Origin: Hazenella coriacea
GTDB taxonomy: Bacteria; Bacillota; Bacilli; Thermoactinomycetales; Thermoactinomycetaceae
Direction of reading: 5' to 3'
Length of the DNA: 64,000 nucleotides
NCBI RefSeq assembly: GCF_004341825.1
Contig: NZ_SMAG01000001.1
Location: 646,712-710,711, forward strand
Numbering within the stretch: position 1 is the stretch's first letter; the number at the start of each line of letters is the position of its first letter. The translations under genes and the position numbers were made by a program. The notes beneath the pieces were generated by a model. It did not search any database. It was given only the letters and a program-made list of their open reading frames with translations, and had not been told where the DNA came from. Positions 29,801 through 38,495 of this stretch are shown here, in pieces.

Positions 29801-31091
29801 ATACAACATGGGCATTTGTTCCACCAATTCCAAATGAACTGACTCCCGCTCGTAAAGGAAACTCAGAATTTTTCCATTCCCTCAATTCGGTGTTAACGTA
29901 AAATGGGCTATTTTCAAAGTCAATTTTTTCATTGGGTGTCTCGTAATTAATAGTTGGTGGAATCATACAGTTTTGAAGAGAGAGAGCGGTCTTAATTAAA
30001 CCGGCAACACCGGCCGCGTTATCCAGATGACCAATGTTCGCTTTCACAGAACCAATACCACAAAACTTTCTTTTCTCTGTATTAAATGCTAATTTCAATC
30101 CTTCGATTTCAATCGGGTCGCCAAGTATAGTTCCTGTACCATGAGCTTCAACATAAGTAATGCTTTCAGGTTCTACTTCCGCCATCATATGAGCAGCTTT
30201 GATCGCACTGGCTTGTCCTTCAACACTCGGTGCAGTAAAACTCACTTTATAAGAGCCATCGTTATTTATCGCAGACCCCTTTACAATCGCATATATAAAA
30301 TCTCCATCAGCAAGGGCATCCTCTAACCGTTTTAAGACGACGATCCCAGCACCGTTTCCATTTACAGTTCCTTTCGCATTCGAATCAAAAGGTCTACAGA
30401 TCCCATCAGGTGAGAGGATCATGCCTTCCTGATATAAATAACCCCTCTTCTCTGGCAAAGTAATAGAAACGCCACCTGCTAGAGCTAAATCACAATCCCC
30501 ACTCAAAAGCGCCTGACATGCCAGATGAACTGCAACTAATGAAGAGGAGCAGGCCGTTTGAACAGTATAACTAGGTCCTTTCAAATTTAGCTGATGTGAC
30601 AATCTAGTACTAAAGAACTGCGAGCCATTCAATAACTCAGCCTCTTTTAAAAAGTCGCTCGCTTCTCTGTAAACGGTGTCCATCCAATACAGATTGGTCG
30701 AACTTCCGATATAAGTTCCTACTAACCCGTTATGACGATCCGAACAATAACCACTATTTTCTAGTGCTTCCCATGCACATTCGTGTAAAACTTTTAACTG
30801 CGGGTCCATCACTTCTGCTTCCCGAGGTGAGTAATGAAACAAATGAGTATCGAACCATTCCGTATGAGTGATCGCTCCACCCGCCTTCACGTAATGGGGA
30901 TTTTGTAAATCCTCTTGGTTAACTCCTGCTTCCCGTAACTCTTCATCTGTATACAAAGAGACTGAGCACGTTCCATTCTGTAAACGCTCCCAAAATGAAT
31001 CTATATTATTTCCACCTGGAAACCTACATGACATACCAATAATCGCGATCTCCAACCCGTTTCCATCTGGTAACTTTGTCCCACGATCCAT
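26838..31091 (-). CDS. Type I PKS module with terminal reductase, KS-AT-ACP-TD
   Basis: 1417 residues. The ketosynthase (about 12-430) has the active Cys181 in TACSSS plus EAHGTGT and KANIGH His motifs. The acyltransferase (about 530-830) has GHSIGE with Ser626 and HAFH, the malonyl-CoA signature. The acyl carrier is FFELGGNSL with Ser953. The C-terminal thioester reductase domain (about 1045-1400) has the NAD(P)-binding TGSTGYLG near 1051 and the Tyr-x3-Lys pair in PYPKTK. No ketoreductase or dehydratase is present, so one malonate unit is added with its keto group intact and the chain is released reductively as an aldehyde or alcohol. The start is one base after the NRPS-1 stop, implying translational coupling and a physical handover from NRPS-1. 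Confidence 0.95.
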   Translation of the reverse strand: MDRGTKLPDGNGLEIAIIGMSCRFPGGNNIDSFWERLQNGTCSVSLYTDEELREAGVNQEDLQNPHYVKAGGAITHTEWFDTHLFHYSPREAEVMDPQLKVLHECAWEALENSGYCSDRHNGLVGTYIGSSTNLYWMDTVYREASDFLKEAELLNGSQFFSTRLSHQLNLKGPSYTVQTACSSSLVAVHLACQALLSGDCDLALAGGVSITLPEKRGYLYQEGMILSPDGICRPFDSNAKGTVNGNGAGIVVLKRLEDALADGDFIYAIVKGSAINNDGSYKVSFTAPSVEGQASAIKAAHMMAEVEPESITYVEAHGTGTILGDPIEIEGLKLAFNTEKRKFCGIGSVKANIGHLDNAAGVAGLIKTALSLQNCMIPPTINYETPNEKIDFENSPFYVNTELREWKNSEFPLRAGVSSFGIGGTNAHVVLEESIDRGVSDPGKKNQLLFFSAQTMKSLDEMTRKLVNYMDQNSHVNLADIAYTLHVGRKHLRYQRMLVASELEEAKRELSQLNPAKVHTAMSEQTSRPVIFMFPGQGSQYMNMGLDLYREEKVFRDEVDRCCQILEKIRGTDLRHVWYPQDQKVELMDEINQTSNAQPAIFIFEYALAKMFMEWGIHPDGMIGHSIGEYVAACLSGVLSLEHALTLVSERADLMQQLPKGCMLSVMAPESRIFPYLTANLSIAAVNGPSFCVVSGSFEEIESLEEVLHREGLRYKRLQTSHAFHSTMMEPILDSFGEKVQEIELHKPLIPYISNVSGTWITAIEATDPQYWVKHLRQTVKFSDGINQLLTDAPANIFIEMGPGRALSTLVRQQIREESDHVIVNTVRSHVANISDDKYLLQSLGKLQIQGVGVDWQEYYAQERRFRLPLPTYSFDRQLFSIRSDDENRTIQIATDEFIVEDQGTQYHASMEVNHDVAPQLDKEQKLIEAYEKVTGVRDVNPYDDFFELGGNSLSAVNVVARLQEEFHISVSQLFEYPRVADLAQQITDKKDKNKVPKEMLKNYLVAMRERHQISENGGQEFAETRQSYEVRTQTYHSLDLSRRLNYTDILLTGSTGYLGVYLLRDLLQKTDSNLHLIIRARSRTEAENRIKGQLSFYFGPAFYDQCKSRMFVYNGDLTKIQMGLDVNVYQKLCKTIQCVVHSAADVSHYGKYAEIHEANSVATNNLIDFSLSGNRKDFNHISTMAVASGKVEDQKELLYTEYDHDLGQVITNPYPKTKLEAEKLLVEARKKGVHVNIFRVGNVVFDSQTGRFQKNIEQNALYSMIQSYVKIGLVPEIERDTDFSCVDDVSRSIVCLFDQAELVNETYHIFNPNYVSLSELLTIPNLELGVKQTSIEDFLDYIYDEKQAKRFSTEIYNIQLHSLGDELNLDVDHPTIFHVTSDKTTMLLKKMGFGWKEMNEQQARKMIEYCQSVNFF

Positions 31092-31092
31092 T

Positions 31093-34000
31093 TTAATCCC
31101 TCTTTCTTTGCCTTCTCTGTTTCAGCCTTCTTTTCGATTCCTCCATCACCTGATTTCGGTCTGACACCGCCTTTGTCAATTCAGTTTTATCCTCCTTCAC
31201 TTTTAATTGTTGAGTGAGAGAATAAATCGTGGGGTGTTTAAACAACTCCACTACGGGCAGATCGATGTTTAACTCTTCTTTTAACCGCTCATTGACTTGA
31301 ATAATGTTAAGCGAATTACCTCCGAGCTCGAAAAAACGATCATGAATCCCCACTCGCCCCATCCCAAGTACATGTTTCCATATTTCCGCAATGTTCTTTT
31401 CTAAAGGAGTTGTTGGAGCAGAATACTCAGATCCTGGCAACAGATAGTGCTCTTCGTTTCTCGTTTGCAAAGCTTTGATGTCCATTTTGCCGCTAGCGGT
31501 TAAGGGCATACTTTCTAGCTTCACAAAATACGAGGGGATCATATATTCGGGTAAATGGTTCTCCAAAAATGCTCTTAATTCAGTTACGGTCAAATCTTTC
31601 TCTGATACTATATATGCACATAAGTAATTTTCATTAGACTCACTCTGTTTTGCAACAACAGTAGCATCCATCACATTTCCGTGGCTCAAAATAATATTTT
31701 TTATTTCATCCAGCTCGACCCGGACTCCTTTAATCTTTACCTGGTAGTCAAGTCTTCCAATATATTCAATGCTTCCGTCGGGAAGCCATCGGGCAAGATC
31801 ACCTGTTTTATACATTCGTTCACCTTCAAGGAAAGTTACTGGAACAAACTGTTCATTGGTTAAATTCGGTTTGTTCAGATACCCTCTCCCTACTCCTGCA
31901 CCCGAGACGCACAACTCTCCTGTTACCCCAACAGGTACAGGACGAAGATGTTGATCCAGGATATAAACTTTATAGTTATTTAAGGGCTTTCCTATAGGAA
32001 TCGTACTTTTTTCATTTCCATCACAAATATGATAGGTAGTATAAATGGTTGTTTCGGTTGGTCCATATAAATTTACGATTTTTTCGATATTGGCAACTCT
32101 TTGTAATTCATTGTACAAGTTCTTTGTGAAAACTTCTCCTGCCAAGAGGACGTACCGAAGTTGATGACTTTTATCCAAATGATTCAACAGAACTCTCATA
32201 TGAGTCGGTACAGTACCCAAAACACCGATCTGGTTTTGTACGATGAAATTCCAAAGTTTTTTCGGCTCTTTAACCAAATCTCCCCCAGGAATGAACAATT
32301 TACCACCAGATAAGATCGGAAGCAACATATGTTGCACAGATACATCAAATGTGAATTTAGCAAGTAACAAATGACGATCTTCTTGATCAAAATCCAATGT
32401 CTCGATCAATCCCACCATCTGATTCACAATATTGCGATGTTCGATCATAACCCCTTTCGGTGTTCCTGTTGTACCTGAAGTATAGATGACATATGCCAAA
32501 TCGTCAGGTTGATTAAGGTTTTTAAGCTCCAGATCATCTTCATTGTAAATGGTTTCGTCATCCAAACTGATGACTTCCTGTTCAAAAATATATCTTTCCT
32601 TTAAATGTTGCTGTGCTAATATTAACGAACATTGACTGTCTTCCAACATATATTCTACCCTGCTTATTGGAAAGTTGGGATCGATCGGAAAATATGCACC
32701 TCCCGCTTTTAATACACCAAGAACTCCGATAATCATTTCCAAGGAAGGCTCTGTAACAATTCCAACCAAATCGCCTCTTCCAACATTCTTTTTTCTCAAA
32801 AACCTAGCCAGTTGATTGGATTTCGCATCTAATTCAGAGTAAGTTAACTTATTATCCTCAAATTCGATTGCAATTTCGAAAGGGGTCTCCTTTACCTTTT
32901 GCATGAATAGCTCTTGAAGGGTCAAATGAGAAGGATAATCCGTCTGGGTACGGTTAAAGTTAACTAACATGGTTTGCTCTTCTCGCTCGGATAAAATACG
33001 AATCGCTTGTAATGGTAGATCCGAATCTCGTACCACTTCTGAAAGCAAGCGAAGAAAATGATCAGCCATTCTCTTTATTGTTTCCTCAGCAAATAATTGG
33101 GTGGAGTATTTGAATGTTAAATCAATAGTTTTCTCCTTTACAAATGCATCGATAGCGATATCGAATTGTGTCACATTACTTTCCAATGGGAATCTATGAA
33201 AAGACAACTCATCTGTATTTACCCATGTGTTCTCCTCACTCTCCAAGGAGAACATGATATCAAACAGTGGATTTCTTCCTGTGTTCCGTTGAATCCCCAA
33301 CTGATCCACTAATACTTCAAACGGGTACTCATCATAGTCAAGTGCTTTCAATGTATTTTCTTTTACTTCATCCAAAAACTCGCAAAAAGTTTTATCATTG
33401 CAAGGAAAGTTTCTCATTACAACCGTATTAGCAAACATGCCGATCATCTGCTCAAGTCCGGGGCGGGTTCTTCCCACGGTTGGTGAACCAATCAGTATAT
33501 CCTCTTGCCCAGTATATTTGGACATGAGTACATTGAGTGCGGCAAGCAACACTGTGTACAAGGTTGTCCTATTCTCCACAGCTATTGCTTCCAAGCGAGA
33601 CTTTAAATCTTGGTCTACTGTAACCGATAGACAGTTCCCCTCAAATTGTTGAACGGATCGACGTGGATAATCTGTATTGATATTAAGTACTGGAATATCA
33701 TCTTTAAATCTATCAAGCCAATAAGATTCCTTCTTCTTAAAGTCATCCGTCTCGAACCATTTTGTCTGCCATACCGCATAATCCCTGTACTGTAACGATG
33801 GGTTGGGTAGAGTTGTCCCTGAATATAAGTCCGAGAACTCTTTCATGATAATATCGATCGAAGTACCATCAAAGATAATATGATGGAAGTCAGTGAATAG
33901 CAGATGCCGATCTGCCCCATATTTGATAACCTTGATCCTAAACAATGGGGAACTTTCTAAGTCGAATGGCTTTATAAAGCTATTCAAGGTCTTCATTAAT

Positions 34001-36837
34001 TCATCTTCTTTAGCCTCTATGAAGTCGACAGTATATTCTATATTTTGATGAACACGTTGCACCAATTGGTCGTCTACGAATGCAAATGATGTCCGCAATG
34101 ATTCATGACGATCAACAAGCTGTTTAAAAGTTTCAATCAATTTCTGTTGATCCAGACTTCCTTCTATCATTGTTGCTGAAGGCAAATTGTAGGCTACAGA
34201 GTTGCGATCAAATTGCCACAAAATAAATAGTCTTTTCTGTTGAGATGAAACAGGATAGTATTTCTGATCTTCTGAAGGGAAAATCAGCGAAGTTTCATGT
34301 TTTTGCTTCTCCATTACATAAAGAGCTAGCTCTTTAATCGTTGGATTTCTAAATACATCACTCAACAGCAAATCGACTTGTAATTCCAGATTCATTTTCA
34401 ATACGATGGCAGCAACTTTTAAGGAGTGTCCACCTAACTCAAAAAAGTTATCATAGACTCCTATTTTCTTAAATCCTAGAACTTCTTCCCAAATCTCTGC
34501 TATCTGTTGTTCTATTTGATTTTCGGGTGCAATGTAGTCAGAGCTTGTTGATGTTTCCAAGTCAGGTACCGGCAAAGCTTTCCGATCAATTTTTCCATTG
34601 TGACTTAGTGGCATTTTCTCTAGCTGTGTAAAATAAGCAGGGATCATAAAGTCAGGCAGGATTTTTGAAAGGAAACCCCTCAATTGCGAATTTTTTAATT
34701 TCACATGTGATACAAAGTAGGCACTTAAGATCATAGAGCCATCAGAGTCATTCATAGCTATAACTACTGCTTCTTCTATATCATCATGTTTTAGAAGTAG
34801 AGTTTCTATTTCTTCTAACTCCACCCGATAACCTCTGATCTTTGTTTGGTGATCCTTTCGACCGATAAATTCAATATTACCGTCAGGCATCCACTTGGCC
34901 AGATCCCCAGTTTTATAAACCTTTTTCCCTGGAAGCTCACATTCCACAAATTTTGCTTCAGTTAAATCTGGTGCATTAAAATAACCATGAGACAAACCTA
35001 CTCCACCAATACACAACTCACCAGCAACGCCAATAGGCACTGGATTCATGTCTTTATCAACAATATAAATTTGAGTATTATTAAGCGGCTTTCCAATCGG
35101 GACTGTCTTTAACTGCTTCATTTCTTGAGGATGTATCCTGTAAAAAGAAACGAGATCTGTACACTCGGTTGGCCCATAGGTATTCACAATTTCACTTCTA
35201 AAATTAGGTGATTCAACCCATGGTTTCAATTTTTTTAGATTCATTGATTCTCCACCAACGATCACTTGTTTAAGTGTCATTAACTTTCGGAAATCAGTAT
35301 TTTTATTGTAATCCACTAAAGGATAAAATCCGCTAGGTGTACAGTTGATTAAATGAATTTCATTAAGCTCAATAGCATCTGACATTTCATTATAATCGTA
35401 TCGTCCAGCCGTATATAAATATAATCGTCCTCCCTTAATTAAAGGGGCAAATACATTTTTGTGGGCTGTATCAAAACTAATTGGGGCAATGAGCATTACA
35501 TGGTCGGTCTCTTTAATATTAAATTCAGTCGTATACCAATTTAGTAGATTTACAAATGAATGCCTTTTCACCATAACCCCTTTGGGTTCTCCTGTAGTTC
35601 CTGATGTATAAAGAATATACATTAAACCTTCTGGGTCATACTTTAAACCTAGATTCACTGTTTCGCCTGATATTCCCTCATTCAATATCGTATCAATATC
35701 CATAATCTCAATTCCTGGATAAGAAAAATCACTATGTAAATGACTACATTTCAAAAGGACTTTTGCTTTTGAACTACGCAAAAGATATTTAATGCGATCC
35801 TCTGGATAATTGGGATCAATAGGTAGATACGCTCCTCCAGATTTTAAAACCCCCAAAAATCCGATTGGCATTTCAAGCGATCTTTCAACCATAACACCTA
35901 CTACACTATTTTCTTTGATTCCATGATCGACTAATGTTTTGGCAATATGATTTGCTTTAGCGTTCAATTCCTTATAGGTTAATTGTTGATCTTGATATAC
36001 TACAGCTATATGATCGGGGACTCTTTCTACTTGTGATTCAAACAATTCTACAACTGATTTTTCCTGGGGATAATCTGAAGCGGTCTGATTAAACTCAAAT
36101 AGAATGCGGTTTCGATCTTCTGATAAAATATCGATTTCGGAAAGAAGTATACGAGGATTACTTATAACTGAACTATAGAAATGGGTTAACTGTTCTGTAA
36201 TCTTTTCGACTAAGTTCCCCATCGCATCTGCTTTGTATGAGATACAGCATTCAATTTGTTCACCACTCAAGCGAAATCTAAAAATTGTATCTGCATATCG
36301 ATGATGATCACTGTTATTCTCTTGAATATTCTCTAATAAGACAATCGTTCTAGGTTTCAGTTCATCACTAGATGAATCGAGACCTAGAAGCTTTGCCAGC
36401 TGATCTTGGGACACTCGCTGATGTTTATTTGCTTCTGAAATCTTTTGTTTCACTTCAAGCAAAAATTCTTTAAAAGACATTTTTTCACGAAATTTATTTC
36501 GTATGATTAAGTTATGATCTTGAAAAGCTACACCTGACTTTGATTTAATTGCTGGTACACCAATGGCAACATCTTTTTGGCCTGTATATATCGATAACAA
36601 ATACTGAATTCCACTCAATAAAATGATGAGTACCCCATGTTCAGATCGATTACTCATACTAATGATCTTACTGGATATTTCCTCAGGAAATATGTAACGG
36701 AAATCTTGATTTATTCTTTCGGAGTATGTCGGATTGCAAGTAACAAAACTACTCATATTGATCTCAGATGACAACTGGTCTAACCAATACTTTTCTTCAT
36801 CTGTTAATTGACCAAGACCATAATTAGATTTACTCAT
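31093..36837 (-). CDS. NRPS-1: two-module synthetase, truncated C-A-T-C-A-T
   Basis: 1914 residues. The first about 235 residues match only the C-terminal half of a condensation domain (TDEEKYWLDQL at the start) and lack the HHxxxDG active site. Then A1 (SGTTGEPKG ~414), T1 (GGHSLK, Ser ~803), a full C (HHIIFDG ~985, L-donor type), A2 (SGTTGTPKG ~1456), T2 (GGNSLN, Ser ~1842) and a very basic tail (RRLKQRRQRKRD) that may dock to the PKS. Pocket residues by eye: A1 D-T-K-N-I-G-T-D-L-K and A2 D-V-Q-G-L-A-L-I-Y-K; I cannot assign either. It is first in the operon, preceded by AAGGAGGC and a promoter-like sequence. It could start a chain of its own, or accept the tetrapeptide from the acceptorless final C domain of NRPS-3, which I favour. 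Confidence 0.94.
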   Translation of the reverse strand: MSKSNYGLGQLTDEEKYWLDQLSSEINMSSFVTCNPTYSERINQDFRYIFPEEISSKIISMSNRSEHGVLIILLSGIQYLLSIYTGQKDVAIGVPAIKSKSGVAFQDHNLIIRNKFREKMSFKEFLLEVKQKISEANKHQRVSQDQLAKLLGLDSSSDELKPRTIVLLENIQENNSDHHRYADTIFRFRLSGEQIECCISYKADAMGNLVEKITEQLTHFYSSVISNPRILLSEIDILSEDRNRILFEFNQTASDYPQEKSVVELFESQVERVPDHIAVVYQDQQLTYKELNAKANHIAKTLVDHGIKENSVVGVMVERSLEMPIGFLGVLKSGGAYLPIDPNYPEDRIKYLLRSSKAKVLLKCSHLHSDFSYPGIEIMDIDTILNEGISGETVNLGLKYDPEGLMYILYTSGTTGEPKGVMVKRHSFVNLLNWYTTEFNIKETDHVMLIAPISFDTAHKNVFAPLIKGGRLYLYTAGRYDYNEMSDAIELNEIHLINCTPSGFYPLVDYNKNTDFRKLMTLKQVIVGGESMNLKKLKPWVESPNFRSEIVNTYGPTECTDLVSFYRIHPQEMKQLKTVPIGKPLNNTQIYIVDKDMNPVPIGVAGELCIGGVGLSHGYFNAPDLTEAKFVECELPGKKVYKTGDLAKWMPDGNIEFIGRKDHQTKIRGYRVELEEIETLLLKHDDIEEAVVIAMNDSDGSMILSAYFVSHVKLKNSQLRGFLSKILPDFMIPAYFTQLEKMPLSHNGKIDRKALPVPDLETSTSSDYIAPENQIEQQIAEIWEEVLGFKKIGVYDNFFELGGHSLKVAAIVLKMNLELQVDLLLSDVFRNPTIKELALYVMEKQKHETSLIFPSEDQKYYPVSSQQKRLFILWQFDRNSVAYNLPSATMIEGSLDQQKLIETFKQLVDRHESLRTSFAFVDDQLVQRVHQNIEYTVDFIEAKEDELMKTLNSFIKPFDLESSPLFRIKVIKYGADRHLLFTDFHHIIFDGTSIDIIMKEFSDLYSGTTLPNPSLQYRDYAVWQTKWFETDDFKKKESYWLDRFKDDIPVLNINTDYPRRSVQQFEGNCLSVTVDQDLKSRLEAIAVENRTTLYTVLLAALNVLMSKYTGQEDILIGSPTVGRTRPGLEQMIGMFANTVVMRNFPCNDKTFCEFLDEVKENTLKALDYDEYPFEVLVDQLGIQRNTGRNPLFDIMFSLESEENTWVNTDELSFHRFPLESNVTQFDIAIDAFVKEKTIDLTFKYSTQLFAEETIKRMADHFLRLLSEVVRDSDLPLQAIRILSEREEQTMLVNFNRTQTDYPSHLTLQELFMQKVKETPFEIAIEFEDNKLTYSELDAKSNQLARFLRKKNVGRGDLVGIVTEPSLEMIIGVLGVLKAGGAYFPIDPNFPISRVEYMLEDSQCSLILAQQHLKERYIFEQEVISLDDETIYNEDDLELKNLNQPDDLAYVIYTSGTTGTPKGVMIEHRNIVNQMVGLIETLDFDQEDRHLLLAKFTFDVSVQHMLLPILSGGKLFIPGGDLVKEPKKLWNFIVQNQIGVLGTVPTHMRVLLNHLDKSHQLRYVLLAGEVFTKNLYNELQRVANIEKIVNLYGPTETTIYTTYHICDGNEKSTIPIGKPLNNYKVYILDQHLRPVPVGVTGELCVSGAGVGRGYLNKPNLTNEQFVPVTFLEGERMYKTGDLARWLPDGSIEYIGRLDYQVKIKGVRVELDEIKNIILSHGNVMDATVVAKQSESNENYLCAYIVSEKDLTVTELRAFLENHLPEYMIPSYFVKLESMPLTASGKMDIKALQTRNEEHYLLPGSEYSAPTTPLEKNIAEIWKHVLGMGRVGIHDRFFELGGNSLNIIQVNERLKEELNIDLPVVELFKHPTIYSLTQQLKVKEDKTELTKAVSDRNQVMEESKRRLKQRRQRKRD

Positions 36838-36896
36838 AAAAGCCTCCTTAATAGCGATTGTTGGCTACTAAATCTAATTAATATTCTACCATTTTT

Positions 36897-36927
36897 AGTA
36901 TACTTTGTATAAACAAAATGTTGTAAA
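36897..36927 (-). promoter_or_regulatory. Candidate promoter of the NRPS/PKS operon
   Basis: On the minus strand TTTACA (36927-36922) and TATACT (36902-36897) are separated by 19 bases, about 60 bases before the NRPS-1 start. The spacing is longer than ideal. A short dyad (TATACaaaGTATA) overlaps the -10 region and could be an operator. Confidence 0.35.
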
Positions 36928-37075
36928 TGGTAAATAATTTGTCTGCACATCTTTTCTCTTTGAATAGCATGATAAAGTAGTTATGTTATATTCACTCTCA
37001 GGATAAATAAGATGAGTATTTCTCTTGTTGAGAGATACTCATCCCAGCCTTCCATATTCAGATCATATAGCTCAC

Positions 37076-38095
37076 TCAAAGTAGTCCATTAATTTCTCTT
37101 CCGATCATTCCTGGTTTACTATCGTTATTTGCCACTATATGTGACTGTATTCTAGATTTAATAAATACCGATGATTGTAATCCTACTCCAGGATCACTTC
37201 CACTTATAAAGCATTTAAATACTTCATTATTACGTTTCAAAATCCAAACACCATATCCATAGTAAAAATCACCATCATTATGGATGTGTGGGGTAAGTAG
37301 TTGATCTGTATACTCTTTGTTCAATAGTTTCGTATTTAGTAAAGCGTTCCAAAACTTTGCTAGATCATGAACGGTTGTAAAAGCCCCACCATCGGGTCCC
37401 CCCACAACCGGAACGGAATAGATATTCGTTCGCCAACTACTACCATCTTCACTATCAATATAACCTAGCGCTGTTCGTTCAGGTAATTGATCCATACGAA
37501 AATATCCAGAGTCATTCATGTCACAAACGCGGAAGATATTTTCTTCCACATACTTCGGAAAGGATTTTCCCGTCATTTTCTCTACAATCAATCCAAGTAA
37601 AATAAATCCTGAATTACTGTAAGAAAATTCACTTCCAGGTTTAAATTTCATACGATCACTTTGAAACATGGGTAAAAAATCTTTAGGACAACGGATTGAG
37701 TACATAGGTACTTCTTTCCATAATTCTTCAAAATCGTCCATGACTTCTTCGTCAAAATAATCTGGGATCCCTGAAGTATGGGTTAATAAATGATGAATCG
37801 TAATGTTGGGGTCGAAGTTTTGAAAAGAGATATCTAGGCAATCTTTAATATATGTATCAAAGGTTAAAAGTCCTTTTTCAACCAGTTGACAAATAGCTAC
37901 TGAGGTAAAAATCTTACAGCCAGATGCCATACCAAATCTTGTATGGGGTGTATTGGGGATTTGTTCACTTCGATTTGCATAACCATAGCCCTGTTCAAAA
38001 ATCGTATGTTCATCATTTTGAACCAGAATGGCACCCGAAAACGGGAAGTTTTCACAATGTTCCTTAACAATTTTCTCTATTTGTATCGCTTCCAT
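37076..38095 (-). CDS. Beta-lactamase-fold serine hydrolase
   Basis: 339 residues, PF00144-type. The S-x-x-K motif is in ASGCK (near residue 58), the Tyr motif is YSNSGF (near 158), and the third motif position reads SGSDPG instead of a canonical KTG or HxG. No signal peptide or membrane helix is visible, so it appears cytoplasmic. Start ATG follows AAAGGAAG. It precedes the NRPS/PKS operon on the same strand with 238 bases between, so it may be a separate transcript. Roles could include self-protection, product hydrolysis or an unrelated esterase/peptidase activity; nothing in the sequence decides between them. Confidence 0.8.
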   Translation of the reverse strand: MEAIQIEKIVKEHCENFPFSGAILVQNDEHTIFEQGYGYANRSEQIPNTPHTRFGMASGCKIFTSVAICQLVEKGLLTFDTYIKDCLDISFQNFDPNITIHHLLTHTSGIPDYFDEEVMDDFEELWKEVPMYSIRCPKDFLPMFQSDRMKFKPGSEFSYSNSGFILLGLIVEKMTGKSFPKYVEENIFRVCDMNDSGYFRMDQLPERTALGYIDSEDGSSWRTNIYSVPVVGGPDGGAFTTVHDLAKFWNALLNTKLLNKEYTDQLLTPHIHNDGDFYYGYGVWILKRNNEVFKCFISGSDPGVGLQSSVFIKSRIQSHIVANNDSKPGMIGREINGLL

Positions 38096-38495
38096 CTATC
38101 CGAAACTTCCTTTCTTCACATATATTGCCAGAGAAAAAACGATTCTTAATAAAGAGCCCATTGAGATTTATCCTCTACGTTAAAGAAGATTCTTTTATTT
38201 TACCATATTTAAAAAAGGGCGAAAAGGGCGTTATTTAATGAATAAAATGACTATATCACCTTATACGATTAAAATAATGCATTCCATTTTAAATGGGACC
38301 TTCGCTAAAAAAAGAATTCAGAATGCAATTTTTGAATATCCCAATTCGGTGAACAGTCACAGTTATTTTAATAAGGGAACATATGTGTCACTCGTAATAT
38401 TAAGCTGTATAATAAGGTTATATTGACACCATACTACTAACAAAATATGGCGTTAAGACTAATAATATAAACTCCACAGAAAGAAGGACCTACAT
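38096..38495. other. Divergent intergenic region
   Basis: 400 bases between the minus-strand serine hydrolase and the plus-strand alcohol dehydrogenase. It carries two promoter-like sequences for the dehydrogenase, listed separately. A 62-codon frame at 38238 lacks a ribosome binding site and I do not accept it as a gene. Confidence 0.5.
38385..38451 (+). promoter_or_regulatory. Two candidate promoters for the alcohol dehydrogenase
   Basis: GTGTCA (38385-38390) and TATAAT (38408-38413) are 17 bases apart. A second pair, TTGACA (38423-38428) and TATGGC (38446-38451), is also 17 bases apart, with a perfect -35 and weak -10. Confidence 0.45.

Noticed and set aside
38351..38370. Rex-type site before the alcohol dehydrogenase
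   Set aside because: GTGAAC and GTCACA lie too close together for the 7-4-7 Rex dyad.
38238..38426. 62-codon + strand frame
   Set aside because: No ribosome binding site, low-complexity composition, and it covers promoter-like sequences of the alcohol dehydrogenase.
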